The translations under genes and the position numbers were made by a program. Positions 26,566-37,270 of a stretch of DNA of 64,000 nt are shown here, one piece after another; the first letter of the stretch is position 1; each line of letters starts with the position of its first letter. Under the pieces are notes generated by a model. It had not been told where the DNA came from, ran no database searches, and saw nothing but the letters and a program-made list of their open reading frames with translations. The DNA comes from Serendipita indica DSM 11827 (Eukaryota > Basidiomycota > Agaricomycetes > Sebacinales > Serendipitaceae): assembly GCA_910890315.1 (NCBI GenBank), contig CAJVGD010000001.1:2108001-2172000 (forward strand), read 5' to 3'.

Positions 26566-27228
26566 ATGGCGGACATAGACGCGACAAAGGCGAAATCCAC
26601 TATATTTATCGGTGGAATAGCCCAAGGAGTCGATGAGGCTGTTCTCTTGCAGACATTTTCGCCATTTGGTATGTCTGCGGAGCCGTTCACCCCTTGTGCA
26701 ACCTCGAAATTGGCACTCAGATGAAGACGTTTGCAGGAGATATCATGGAGATTCAAATTCCACCAGCGCCCGGTACTCATGGCGATTTACCTGCAGAAGG
26801 CAGGTTTTCTGCGTGCGACAATGACAATCTCACAATCCCTGGTAGACGGAAAGCATAGAGGATTCGCGTTTGTTACATTTGGAACACCAGCAGACGTGAG
26901 TATGTCGTTTTAGCTCAATTATATCTAAGACGGGCGCTACAGGCACAGGATGCGATAGATAATATGGACATGAATGAACTGAGGGGAAAGGTGCTCAAGG
27001 TCAGCATGGCCAAACCTCAGCGCGCGCCAGTGCAAGGAGCCGGGAACCGTGCAAGTACGTATGGCCTCCTCTTTCCTCGTCAGACTAATCTTTCCCTGTT
27101 ATATAGTTTGGGAGACCGAGGAATGGCTACGCACATACACCAAACCGTTGGCAGAGAGTGGAGGGATCAATGCGAAAGCAGCAAATACGGCGTCAGCGGA
27201 CGAGGGAGAGAATGTGATGGAAGAATAA
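26566..27228 (+). CDS. RRM protein of the cyclophilin-33 (PPIE) N-terminal type
   Basis: Nuclear RNA-binding protein. From ATG 26566, RNP2 is TIFIGG (residues 12-17) and RNP1 is HRGFAFVTF, assembled across two introns (26668-26729 and 26774-26849). After the RRM come LRGKVLKVSMAKPQR and, over another intron, WETEEWLRTYTKPLAE, the linker seen in PPIE/Cyp33 homologues. The frame stops at TAA 27226-27228, so the cyclophilin domain of animal Cyp33 is missing; no such domain follows on this strand. In fungi the RRM is often encoded alone. The intron at 26774 hides a GC-rich alternative frame that should not be read. Convergent with TAF13, with 2 bases between stops. Confidence 0.85.
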
Positions 27229-27237
27229 TATTATTCT
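27222..27237. repeat. 16-base perfect palindrome spanning two convergent stop codons
   Basis: AGAATAATATTATTCT reads the same on both strands. It contains TAA of the RRM gene (27226-27228) and, on the minus strand, TAA of TAF13 (27231-27233), as well as AATAAT-like poly(A) hexamers for both directions. Confidence 0.9.
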
Positions 27238-27882
27238 CCCAGATTGCGACCAGCGGTTTCCAGGCCATTGATTGCACGAGCCTTTTTTATCTCGATTTGC
27301 AATACAATGAGCTCCTCGAGGCGTGCAAGCTTTCTTTCGTCCCCTGGTCCTTGCAATGTTCTTCTCAGGTCCTCTGTCTGAATCGTTTTCCCACCTTGTC
27401 CGGCTGTTGTGATCTACAAATGATAAGAACCTTACCCCTCCAGAGAAATGTCATGAACTCACCAAGTCATGTAAATACTCTACAAGAATGTCGTCCATGA
27501 GCGCAACTGTGTCTGCGGCTGGCGCTTCATCCCCCAACCCGTACATGATCTCTTTTACTTGAATCCGAAGTGAGATTTGACCTTAATCTGAAACTGCATG
27601 CGTACGGTCTTTTGTGAAGAGGCCCTTGAGTGTCGGTGGGGGTTTTTTACCGAGTCTTGCATCACTAGCGCTTCTATTATCTTGTGAAATATCCTCTACT
27701 TGGCCGCCAGCCGCTTTGCTTGAGGCGGGTCCTTGCCCTTGACGCATGGCAAGATAGTTGGCGGTTGCCTGGGCGGCAAGCGCAGCATTTGGGTAGAACT
27801 GAGGCCAAGAACCACCTTGTTGTCTCATTTGAGATTGCCCATGAGGAGTCCTAGGCCCGTCATAGTTTTGAGAAGCCGACAT
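27231..27882 (-). CDS. TAF13: TFIID subunit TAF13
   Basis: Histone-fold subunit of TFIID that pairs with TAF11. Start at MSASQNYDGP (27882), then a disordered N-terminus to LKGLFTKD. A 47-base intron (GTACGC to TTCAAG) rebuilds the codon for Leu and gives LKEIMYGLGDEAPAAD, the start of the fold (compare LRxLMYGFGD of known TAF13). VALMDDILVEYLHDL follows, then an intron (GTGAGT to TTGTAG) and ITTAGQGGKTIQTEDL, ending in a long helix, with stop at 27231-27233. All parts of the TAF13 fold are present in order. Reading the first intron as coding would give a false stop. An upstream in-frame extension to 27948 has no ATG. Confidence 0.9.
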
Positions 27883-27907
27883 GGTGGGCAGAAAGTGCGG
27901 AACAAAC

Positions 27908-29154
27908 ATGGAGTCCACCACGCCCGCCAAAGTTTCATTCTCTCTCAAGGCAAAACCAAAACCTAAACCGGTGCCTCCAGTTGCCCCTCAGACTTCTGCA
28001 TTTGGATCGTTTGACGGCGATGAAGAGCCTCTGGCGCCAAAATTGTCGAGACCGGACAAGTCTAGTGCTCCATTGTCCATGGTCCCGAAGCAGGGCACAA
28101 TAACCAAAGCAATGAAGCGAGAGATGGAGCAGCAGAAAAAGGTAGACGCGACTGTCTACCTATATGACGAGGTTTACGATAATCTCAAAGAGGCTGAGAG
28201 AATTAATCAAGCTGCAAAGGAAGAGGAAGCCAAGACGAGGCAGGTAAAGATATACACTATCCTATACCTTTCGTTGCCTGACTCTCTGCCTTAGCCTAAA
28301 TACATTGGCAATCTCCTCCAGGCGGCGGACCAGAGAAAGCGCGACCATCTCATAGCCGAGGAAAAGCTCATTCAAAGGGAGAGAGAGCTAGAAGGAGACG
28401 AGTTTGTGGGCAAGGCAAAGTTTGTAACCCAGGCATATAAAGATCAGCTCGCAGCGAATAGAAAGGCCGAAGAGGAGGAAAAATTGCGGGAAGGTATGTC
28501 GATATATTTTCGTTGATACAATCCTTACCCTCTTTAGAACAAGAAAAGAAACAAAAGGGCAAGAGCGGGCCAGGGATGACTCATTTCTACGCCAGTCTGC
28601 TCAAGCAATCAGAAGAGAAGCACAATGCGATCTTGTCTGCATCAAAGTCTATTATTGGGCCTACAATGCCTCCCGAATCTGTCAACCTTGCCATTAAACC
28701 TCCAACTGAACCGAAAGATTTGACTGATGTTGAACGGGCAAGACTTGCTCTCGCAGAAGGAAAACAGGTTGAGCTCAACGACGACAATCAGATTGTCGAC
28801 AAGCGGGAGCTATTATCTGCAGGCCTCAATCTTGGTGGTAAAAACACGCGGGATCTTGCAGCTTACCGAAGGAGTAAAGAGCAGCAAAAGGATACCCCTG
28901 TCAATGCCCATACAGCCGTGGGAGCTGCGGCCAGTCGTAGAGAAATAGACGCCCGGCGACGAAAGGAGGTGGAGGACCAGCTTGCTGAAGAAGAGGAGAG
29001 GCGTGTACGGGAACGGGAGCGTGAAGAGGAGGAAGCACGCCAGAGGGCAGTCAAGAGGAAGAATGACGACGAGGCGGTTATGAGTGCTCGCGAGCGGTAT
29101 CTAGAGCGAAAGCGGCGGAAACTAGAGGCTCCACCTCCAGAGGATGATGACTGA
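27908..29154 (+). CDS. NSRP1-like (DUF2040, CCDC55) splicing regulator
   Basis: Nuclear speckle-related protein; the family binds RNA and affects splice-site choice. From ATG 27908: Lys/Pro-rich start, KVDATVYLYDEVYDNLKEAE (the family core, about residues 80-100), then, after an intron at 28241-28293, RERELEGDEFVGKAKFVTQA and, after a second intron at 28494-28538, KGKSGPGMTHFYASLL, both typical of the NSRP1 N-terminal domain. The C-terminus is a charged coiled coil rich in Arg and Glu, ending EAPPPEDDD with TGA 29152-29154. Head-to-head with TAF13: 25 bases between the two start codons. Confidence 0.85.
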
Positions 29155-29243
29155 AACTGCATTTGCATCAGCTACTGTGGACCTTAATTCCCATCTCATT
29201 TGTAACCTTAGTTGTTTTCACCTACTTTGGACTCCTCCACGCG

Positions 29244-31095
29244 ATGCCTTTATCCAAGCGACAAAGCAAAGTGGACGACTTCTTTGCTAGTTCGAGTTCC
29301 CCTGTCAAGATTCAGAACGAAGACATTAGAAAGCGAAAATCTAGCGACGAATTATTGGCCATTCAGATTAATGATTCGGATGACAACTCAGACGTTGGAC
29401 GAATTGAACTCGCACCAAGCTCACAAACGATCATACACATCAGCGATGACAGTGAAGACGAAGATTCTCTTGTGGAACAAACTCCGCATTCGAGGCGACT
29501 GAGGCAGCGAGCCGCCACGCAAGTCGTACAAGATGTCGAGGGGTCAGATAGCGACGAACATACTCCTCTCAATAGGCTCCCTTCCAAGAGAAAATATGCT
29601 GTATCGGAAGACTCTGACGAGGGTCAACCCAAGAGGCGCAGAATCTTGAAACGCGGATTGAGGCCTACGGAGGACGAAGAAGACATGCTTCATGAGCTCG
29701 ACCAGGATGGTAAGGCTATGCTCAATATCAATACAGTCACTTATCAGACTTCCCAGTCGTTTTGGAATCTCGGCTTCGCAAACCCCCAAAACCATCAGAA
29801 TATTCCAAGAACTTGAAGCGCCTCCGGCGTACGCTAGGCCTTGTTCTAACGACTTCTAATGACTTGACCCTCAGAGAAACGCCTCGCCCTCAAACCGGAC
29901 GACGAGTCGGACGAAAGCTCTGCTGAGGAGAGTGACGAAGTCAAACCTATTCCAGGTTCAAGGAGGATGGGAGCCACCTCTGACTCTAGCGAGGCAGAGA
30001 ATGATGACGAAGAAGAAGATTTTATCGTCGACGATTCGAATGAAGAAGGCGAGACCGTCAATCTCCCTGCAGAGTACTCCATCCGAAAGTGGCAACCACT
30101 TTCTGGGTCTTTCAAAATCTTCTTTCAGCTACTGGTACATGTTGCATGTCAGCCGGCGCATTTACGTGCAGCATACATGAAAGAGCGCCTTTCACGTGCG
30201 CTTAATCGCATGTTTAAAGCAAATTCACTCACTTAGTTCCAGGACAAGACGACACCACGGAGTATCTAAAGCAAGCCGTTGGTCATGTCCGTAGACAGCT
30301 ATCCTCCATTCGAGACAGCCAAGTGCGTCATGAGCGTAATATAAAGTCGATCTAATCATCCATTAGGTGGCCTCGTCACTCTGGACCACAGAGTTCCGGA
30401 CAGCTCTGGGCAAATATCCCAAACTCGAGATCACAATCATGGAGGCTGAACCGTACTGTGACGCTTGCCGTCGACACAAAGCCCTATCCACGCGACGTGC
30501 GGTGCTCAGTGGGAAGCCTTATGACCGAAGCAGTTTCGAGGTTTGTAGTCGAGCCTCTCTTGTTCAAGCTGACTTCCACCATAAGGAAGTTGAAGATGCC
30601 TCACCATCCGATAGTGATGACTCTGAGAGTGATGGTGACTCCGTGGAGTCGCGCTCTTCGTCAAAACAACGTACCCTTCCAGAATCAGACGTAGGTAATC
30701 GGTTTGCTGTCGACATTCATTGAAAATTCTTAGGAAGATGGGACTCCACCCCTCTCCTTCACTCTTGGACAACACTGTGCGAGACGTGTATCTCTATACC
30801 ATGCGTTTATGCATTGGGAGCTGAGACTATTCCGTATCATTGAAGAGAAGGTCATAGAGATGGAGACATCAAACAGGAGAAAGCGCGAGAAGAAGAAGGT
30901 CAAGAAACTTATCGATACTGATGACCCAGACAATATTGTGGCAAGATTGGATCAACGTGGATTCATTACCAACGTGAGTCTTCACGCTCTTGTACCTAAG
31001 TCTAATAACGAATGTCTCAGGAATGGAGCGAGATAAAGAGTTTAATAGACCGTGCAAAAACCGTGGAGCAACGGTATGCTCACGAGATAGATTAG
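29244..31095 (+). CDS. DUF4211 domain protein with N-terminal PIP box
   Basis: Acidic nuclear-looking protein; function unknown in the family. It starts MPLSKRQSKVDDFF (29244), in which Q7-S-K-V10-D-D-F13-F14 fits the PCNA-interacting PIP box exactly. A long Asp/Glu/Ser-rich region with basic patches (PSKRKYAVSE, PKRRRILKRG) follows. After intron splicing, the DUF4211 region gives FKIFFQLLVHVACQP, VASSLWTTEFRTALG, EAEPYCDACRRHKA and SLYHAFMHWELRLFRIIEEKV, ending NEWSEIKSLIDRAK and TAG 31093-31095. About six introns; one, at 30203-30238, follows HL and must be removed to avoid a stop. The CxxC pair may bind metal. Its 3' end faces the SRR1-like gene, 64 bases away. Confidence 0.8.
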
Positions 31096-31159
31096 ACACA
31101 TCGTCTATTTGGAAGACATGTACACAACGATCCTTCATCGTTAACATGGTATTGGGTAG

Positions 31160-31989
31160 CTAGTGCCACGAAAGCCTTGTCGTCGCACGAAGCCGGAGTG
31201 AAAGGATAACTGCGCCATGCGCTGCAAGAGACTGCTCCGCAAGTTAGATCCGCTGCTTACGGGGGACCGACGTACCTATGCTCTTCAGTGTTGGGTAATT
31301 CTCCTCCAATCGACTCGTGTCGTACTGGAGCAAGTAGTCCTCCAGTTGGTTTCCCACAAAAATCAGCCGGTTTATGCCCTCCTGATTAAGTTGTAGTATT
31401 GATTGATACAGCTCGGCATCGCAGTGAGGCATAAAGAGTATTGTCGGTGAGGAAAGAATATGGATCGCCGACTGTCGACTATTATCAGGAGTCTCGGAAT
31501 ATACAATCGACGCACCCTCGCTTCTTCATCCCCTTTTGCTTCAAAGCCTAGTTGCTGCAGGCCGGTGATATCGTCAGGGGTGAAGACTGGCTCATATAGG
31601 GAAACTGCTGAGGATGGCTGTAAAGTGAGCAGACGAATGTGTTCAGAGCCGACATACCATATTTAATCGATTGCAAATCTCATGAAGCAGAGACAACTGC
31701 ATCCTCGAGGCACGAGACACCGAGGGAGATCCAAGACCTAAGCACAAAATGGATGGTGACTCCTCCCAATCTCGACTTTCTATAGCATTTTGAATGGTTT
31801 CTGTTTATCTGATTGAGCTTATGTATGCAAATGAGCAGGGATCCAACCTATGATCGTCCCTAACCACACCGAATCTTCCAAGAGCGAAGCCAATTCACGT
31901 TCAAACTTGTCCCTGAATGTCAAAGAGGTAACCAAACTCGCTTTCTTTCGATTCTTCTTGGCCCGCTTTGGGAAAATAAACTCGTCCAT
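31160..31989 (-). CDS. SRR1-like protein
   Basis: Member of the SRR1 family (first known from a plant circadian mutant; fungal homologues linked to heme regulation). Start MDEFIFPKRAKKNRKK at 31989, a basic N-terminus as usual. Later exons give the family blocks: ILCLGLGSPSVSRASRMQL, VSLYEPVFTPDDITGLQQLG, ILFMPHCDAELYQSIL and RLIFVGNQLEDYLL. The last exon, after an intron at the Ile-Gly codon (GTACGT), ends in a short Arg-rich tail and TAG 31160-31162. Order and spacing match the family. An in-frame upstream ATG at 32034 would add 15 residues and overlaps the PRP28 stop codon. Lies directly downstream of PRP28 on the same strand. Confidence 0.85.
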
Positions 31990-32030
31990 AGAATGGAGCG
32001 GTACAAAGTTATAAAACCAGCTACAGTCAC

Positions 32031-34619
32031 TCATCCTTGATCCTCGTCGCGCTTCCTCTTCATCTCCTTGGTAATTTTCTGCTGTGCTGCTTCGTGCCTC
32101 TCGAGCTCTGGAGGCACTTTGCTGATCGGACTCTTCTTAATCTCTGCTAGGGTGTCAGATGGAGGCCATACTCGTAGACGAAACGGACCTTGTTTAAGAT
32201 CATACATGACCTCATCATCATCATTTGTAAGGAAGGTGATGGCGACACCATTCTTGCCGGCACGTCCGGTTCGCCCTGGAACAAGTCAGACAGAATTCCT
32301 ATGGGAAGCGGGCAACTAACCAATACGATGGATATATGCCTCGATTGTGTTGGACATCTGGAAGTTGATGACCAGCGACACGTTTGGTACATCGATACCA
32401 CGCCCCGCAAGGTCTGTTGCAACCAAAACGTCGACCTCTCCATTGCGCAATTGCTGAAGTGCAGCCTCACGCTGCTCTTGGGATTTGCCTGAATGAAGCG
32501 TAGATGCACTCCACTAGCTCAAAGTCAATAATAATAAGAAGCAGATCGTATACTAGACGTACGCGAGCTCGTTGGAGATCTTTGGCGACCATATCAGCCG
32601 TCTTTTTCTGGTTGACGAAGACAATGATGGGGGCGGGGAAGCCCTCGTTGTTTAGAATGTCGATGAGTCGCTGCTTCTTCTTTTCTTCGCTTCCGACAAA
32701 CTCGACGCGCTGTTCCACAGTCTCCACAGCACGTCCTACTTCTCCAATCGCGATTGTTGCTGCCTTTTTCAGGTATTGTCGCGCCAACCGTTCAACTGCA
32801 GGTGGCATAGTGGCTGAGAACAGGGTCGTCACTCGTGTTCTTGCCTTTGAGTTTGCAGTCATCCCATCCACTTCCATCGCATTTTCACCCTTGAGCAGGT
32901 CCGTCGGGAGCGCATCAAGGATAAACGTCAGGTCCGCCTCGAAACCGAGATGGACCATTCGATCGGCTTCGTCCATGACGACGTATGTGCATTGTGAAAG
33001 CACAACTACGTGTCGGTCGATTACATCCTTGAGACGACCGGGTGTTGCGATGATGATCTCTGCACCTTCGCGCAGGTTGTAAGCTTGCTCTTCAACAGCA
33101 CGCTATGAATCGACTCAGCAAACATACGCGGGGGAGAAATAATGGACGTACACCACCAACGATGGAGACACATTTGTACCCCAATGGACTAGCCAGTTTC
33201 TTTGTCTCCGCCTCAATTTGTTGCGCGAGTTCTCGAGTAGGTGCGAGAATGAGGGCATACGGTCCCAAATGCCTGTTTTCATCCGTCAAGGGGGGCAGTT
33301 GGCCGATGTATGTGAGCATAGGAATCACAAACGCCGCCGTCTTGCCGGAACCAGTTTCGGCAATACCAATCAAATCACGGTTCTGCAAACCGATAGGGAT
33401 AGCTTGTCGTTGGATAGGCGTTGGTTGCTCATAGCCAATACGTGCAATTACATCCAATATTTGTGGTGGGATGGAAGATTCGTCCCAGCTTCGCAATGGA
33501 TAAGGAATGTTTCCACCTATCAAACGTGAGCAGATACATTTCTCCAGTTGTGAGTGATTCACCTCTTGCCGAAATACTAAAGTCGGCCTTTAAGATTCTC
33601 CAGTCCCTATCCTTCATCTCGCTAAGCGGCTTCTCACTCCAATGCCGCTCATCGACGGGCGCCTTTCGTCTTCCAGCAGGTGTCAAGTCGAGTGTAGTGG
33701 ACGAATCTTGACCATCCCGGCCTGGCAGAGGATACGAGGGTGTGTACGTGTTCTCCATCCCAGCAAGATGTCCTCGACCAAACATGACCGCAGCCCCTTG
33801 TCGTTGACTACCGATTGCCGCTGGAGAGTCCATAGCAAATGTATCGTCCTGCGCCGACCACGCAAAGACAAACTTTCGATCCGTCATCTTTCGGACGGGT
33901 TTTTTCTTCTTGTCAACACCTAGGTAGCGTGATCGAATTGCGTCTAGCTCGCTCGATGTCATGTTAGTTCCATCATCGGCTGACGCATCGCCTGTAGACG
34001 GTCCCGCTTTGAGGGAACAGGAGGTGGACCCATATCTCCCGAGCGAGTGAAATTTGGAGGATTCTTGCTTCTGTCAGCACGTGGACCAGTCGGTAATGGC
34101 CTTGAAGACCGGTCATCGCGCGGATCTTTCCGTCTATCATCATCTAAGAGAAATAATCAGCAAGAGAGATGGAGAAAAGGTGAACAACAAACTTCGAGAA
34201 CCTCTTCCGTCATAGTCCCTTCGATCTCTCTCTCGTGCTCTGCTGTTTGCACGGAAATCTTCTGCCTCGTTGCGGGTGTCGTCGCTTGCAAGAGCGGCAG
34301 AACTCTCGAGCGCTTCACGTTGAGCCTTTAATCTTTCGGCTTTCTCCTTTTCCTCTTGAATTTCCTTCTTTCTTCGCTCTATCGCGAGCGCGGCTCGTTC
34401 CTCTTTAGTCAGAAACTTGGGCTGAGGTCGTGTATGTACCAAGGATCGTGAACATGAATCGCGGTATTATAAAGCACGATTTTATGTCACGTTAAAGGAG
34501 CAGCAATAAGTCAGTATACTCCAGATACGCAAAGAAGGAGCGCCGACCTTTGAAGCAGCCTCCTTTTCCTCCTTTTGTTTCTGGAGAAGTGTTTCTATTG
34601 ATAAAGGTGTGCGACTCAT
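32031..34619 (-). CDS. PRP28: DEAD-box RNA helicase PRP28 (DDX23)
   Basis: Spliceosomal helicase that swaps U1 for U6 at the 5' splice site. Start [18 protein letters not shown] at 34619. A charged Lys/Glu/Arg N-terminus with [19 protein letters not shown] and [12 protein letters not shown], both typical of Prp28, leads to the helicase core: [13 protein letters not shown] (Q motif), [10 protein letters not shown] (I), PTRELAQQ (Ia), ATPGRL (Ib), VMDEADRM (II), LFSATMP (III), IIVFVNQKK (IV), [12 protein letters not shown] (V) and [11 protein letters not shown] (VI). It ends KRKRDEDQG at TGA 32031-32033. All catalytic motifs are intact. The long stretch between DEAD and SAT ([12 protein letters not shown]) is a Prp28 feature. 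Six or so introns. Confidence 0.93.
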
Positions 34620-34655
34620 GCTTGCGGAGCCACAGTTGCCTCTCTCACGAGAGAT

Positions 34656-34967
34656 GTGGATGCGGTCAAGTTTGACTCACCACTTGGGAGTCATTCACGT
34701 ATAGGGGCTCTCCTAAACACCCATAGTGCAGCAGCAGACGCACCCAGTGCTTATGTCATACGAGACTTTATAAAGACGAGCCCGTCCGAGATATACTCAA
34801 GTCTTAAGGTCTCAAGGGTCGAGAAAGTTATTGGAAACCAGCAATGTGATTCCAATGAGTACACTAGCTACAGGGTCATGAAGAGAAACGGCAAGGTGCG
34901 ACAGCCCGACGCTCCCAAGCAGTCCAATCAGACCGAGACTATAGACACAGTGAGGATGAAAAGGTGA
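34656..34967 (+). CDS. Doubtful 103-codon open frame
   Basis: An unspliced ATG-started frame opening 36 bases upstream of the divergent PRP28 start. No domain, ordinary composition. It could be a small gene sharing the PRP28 promoter or simply chance; the terpene synthase 3' flank follows it. Listed for completeness. Confidence 0.2.
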   Translation: MDAVKFDSPLGSHSRIGALLNTHSAAADAPSAYVIRDFIKTSPSEIYSSLKVSRVEKVIGNQQCDSNEYTSYRVMKRNGKVRQPDAPKQSNQTETIDTVRMKR

Positions 34968-35386
34968 ATGAAAAAGAAGAATGAAAGAAGAATGTCGCGA
35001 CGTTTGAAAAGTATCAAAATGTAAAAAAGAATAAGTCACGGTGGCGGAAGGGGCTTTCGTGGCTGTAGAGGAGAGAGTAAGAATCCGTTGATGAGGGTCG
35101 AATGAAAGAACGAAACTGGAAAAAAAGGTGTTCAAAACTTGCTACACAGGAGTGATTGAGGGTGGATTTGTACCATGAGAGAGACACCGAGTCGAAATTC
35201 CGAATCCATAGAGACGGTGAATGAACGGTGATAGTTGGTGTGTGGTCGTGGCTCTGAGCGCGCGAGAACAGAGCAAGAGGTCGTTAGAGGTCGTAAACAA
35301 GGTGTGCGTGTAGCGTGTGGGTGAGAGAGATATCAGTGTCGTCGGGTTAGAGTTGTTGTCGTCGTCATCAGTCGTAAAAAGGTCGT
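34968..35386. other. 3' flank of the terpene synthase
   Basis: No supported gene. A minus-strand open frame at 35142-35390 directly follows the terpene synthase stop and is most likely 3' UTR. Confidence 0.4.
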
Positions 35387-37078
35387 TCACGCAACGGGAG
35401 CCACTGGGGTCTCGTTGGGGAGGAGTAGGAGGGCGAGGAGAGGGACAAAGGGGACAAGCGCCATGGGTGATCCGGCCATGAGGACGGAGGCAATAACGAG
35501 AATGTTGGTCAATTCCGAGTTGGATCCCTTGAAGGCGGTCTCGAGCACGTTGGTCTGCTGGAACTTTTCAACCGGCTGGCTTGGGTAGTACTGGGGAGCG
35601 GGCGAGTAGTACTGCTCAGCTGGCTGGCTGTAAGCAAGGCGCTGCTTCTCCTCGACGGTCGCGGCCACCATCTTGGCGAGAACGCGCTGGGTCTCGTACG
35701 AAGGAGGCGGGCAGGCGACGTTGCCGAGAGGGAAGTTGACGTTGATGGGCGAGATTGGCGTCGGCGAGAGGATCTCTGGCTGAGGAGCCGGAGAAGCGAC
35801 AGGAGCTGGCGCAGCTGGGGCAGCCGAGACAGCAGCGGCACTGAGGACCTCGGGCGTCAAGTTGGATGGGAGCTTGTACATGAGGTCGAAGGCCGGCTTC
35901 GCACCCTCGTCGAGTGGGCGGAGCTCAACCATCAAGGTATCCTTGACGTGCTGGACGCGAGCACCAAAGTAGCGCTCGGATTCGAGGTGCCAGAAGACGG
36001 AGCCGCTGAAAGAAAGTTAGCTTTGGAGTCGAGGCTAGAGTTGTGCAGACGAACCTAAGGTAGAGCTCGACACCCTTGATGTAGGCCTGGACGAGAGGGT
36101 CGACTTCGGGGCCGAACGAAGGGACGTTGGCGCACTCCTCGAAGAAGCGTTCGATAGCAGAGTCGATCATGCCCATGACGTACTCCATTGCAGCCTGAAC
36201 AGTAATGTTCTTGTTGATGGCAACAATGGCAACGAGGTTGTGGCAGTCACCCGAGGATTGCTCGTTGTCAAACGAGTAAACATCGTTGGCCCACGAGAGG
36301 ATATCATTGCCAGCCTCCTGGAGAGCAGCCACGGAGGGGTGGTAGAAGGCCTCGTCTGGGACGTCGATGTTGAGGCAGTACTCGATGCAAGCATAGGTGA
36401 CCTTGATGGCCGAGGTGTCGCGGCGGAGAGCGACGTACTCCTCGATGGTTGGGCAGCGAGAGCTCTGGCGGTTGCCGCACTGGTTCTTGACGGCCATGAC
36501 ATACTCGTAGGTGGTGTCAGTGAAGCGCTTTTGCATCTTTGGGGTCGAAGTAGCGCAGAAGCGGGTCCAGAAGCTAAACAAGAGTCAGAACAGAGTCTTG
36601 GAGACACGAGCTTGGACGTACTCATGGAAAGCAGTGGCGACTGGGAGGCCAGCATATGGGCGGAACTTGTGGGGGTGGGTGAGGACACCCATCATGATCT
36701 TGGCAGCCTTGTCCGAGGCAATCTTGTCATGCATAAGGTCGGACGAGGGGAGGTCCATGAGGTCGTCATAGGCGAAGAGGATCGACATGTAGTCGCAAGT
36801 GATACGGAGGCGGGTAGCATCGGTATCTGGGTACGACATGCCGGTCATGAGGCCGAAATCGCACTTGACAAACTTTTCAAAGAGTGCCGGGGGCATCATG
36901 TTGTAGCTGCGTGGTGGTGAGCCACAACTCTGGGATTTCAGAAGCAAACAAACCTGTTGAACCACTCGTTCGAGGCACGGGTGACTTCGCGCTCATCGGG
37001 GTGAGTGCGGAGCTCAAAGCGGTCCATAGCACCGAGGATATCAGGGAGGCGGATGGTGGCAGGAGAGACAGATGGCAT
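35387..37078 (-). CDS. Class I terpene synthase (fungal sesquiterpene-synthase type) with C-terminal extension
   Basis: Cyclises a linear prenyl diphosphate, probably farnesyl diphosphate. From MPSVSPATIRLPD (37078), over introns near 36910-36955 and 36577-36622: the Asp-rich motif DDLMD at residues 89-93, the NSE triad in NDVYSFDNE (N233, S237, E241), and the ERYFGARV Arg-Tyr pair near residue 320, so all metal- and diphosphate-binding residues are present. Catalytic domains of this class end about here. The frame instead runs on for about 165 residues: an Ala/Pro/Val-rich linker, a Gln/Tyr/Pro-rich part (QYYSPAPQYYPSQP), and a hydrophobic end with LTNILVIASVLMAG and LVPFVPLLALLLLP. Stop at 35387-35389. 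No P450 or transporter gene adjoins it. Confidence 0.9.
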
Positions 37079-37260
37079 TTTCGTTAGAAATGAGTTGGTG
37101 GCGGGTTGTCGTAAAAGAGGAGGCTTTGTCGTAAAGAGGAGGAGGAAGAGTGTTAGAGCGGAGTCGGAGGTCGTGAACGAGGTTTTGGTCGTAAGAGAGG
37201 AGACTGGGGGACGAGACAGCGACGACTGAATGAGGTTCGATGGTCGGAACTTGGGCCTAG

Positions 37261-37270
37261 TTTTATACTC
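37261..37270 (-). promoter_or_regulatory. TATA-like element of the terpene synthase
   Basis: On the minus strand GAGTATAAAA lies about 185 bases before the start codon. The position fits a promoter with a 5' UTR of roughly 150 bases. Confidence 0.4.

Noticed and set aside
28863-29168. Minus-strand Ser/Arg-rich open frame that looks like an SR protein
   Set aside because: It is the reverse of the Glu/Arg coiled coil at the end of the NSRP1-like gene; the composition follows from that.
33105-33711. Plus-strand frames inside PRP28
   Set aside because: Antisense to the helicase core and without any recognisable motif.
36240-36920. 226-codon plus-strand open frame over the terpene synthase
   Set aside because: It lies opposite the catalytic exon and has no domain; the minus strand carries all terpene synthase motifs.
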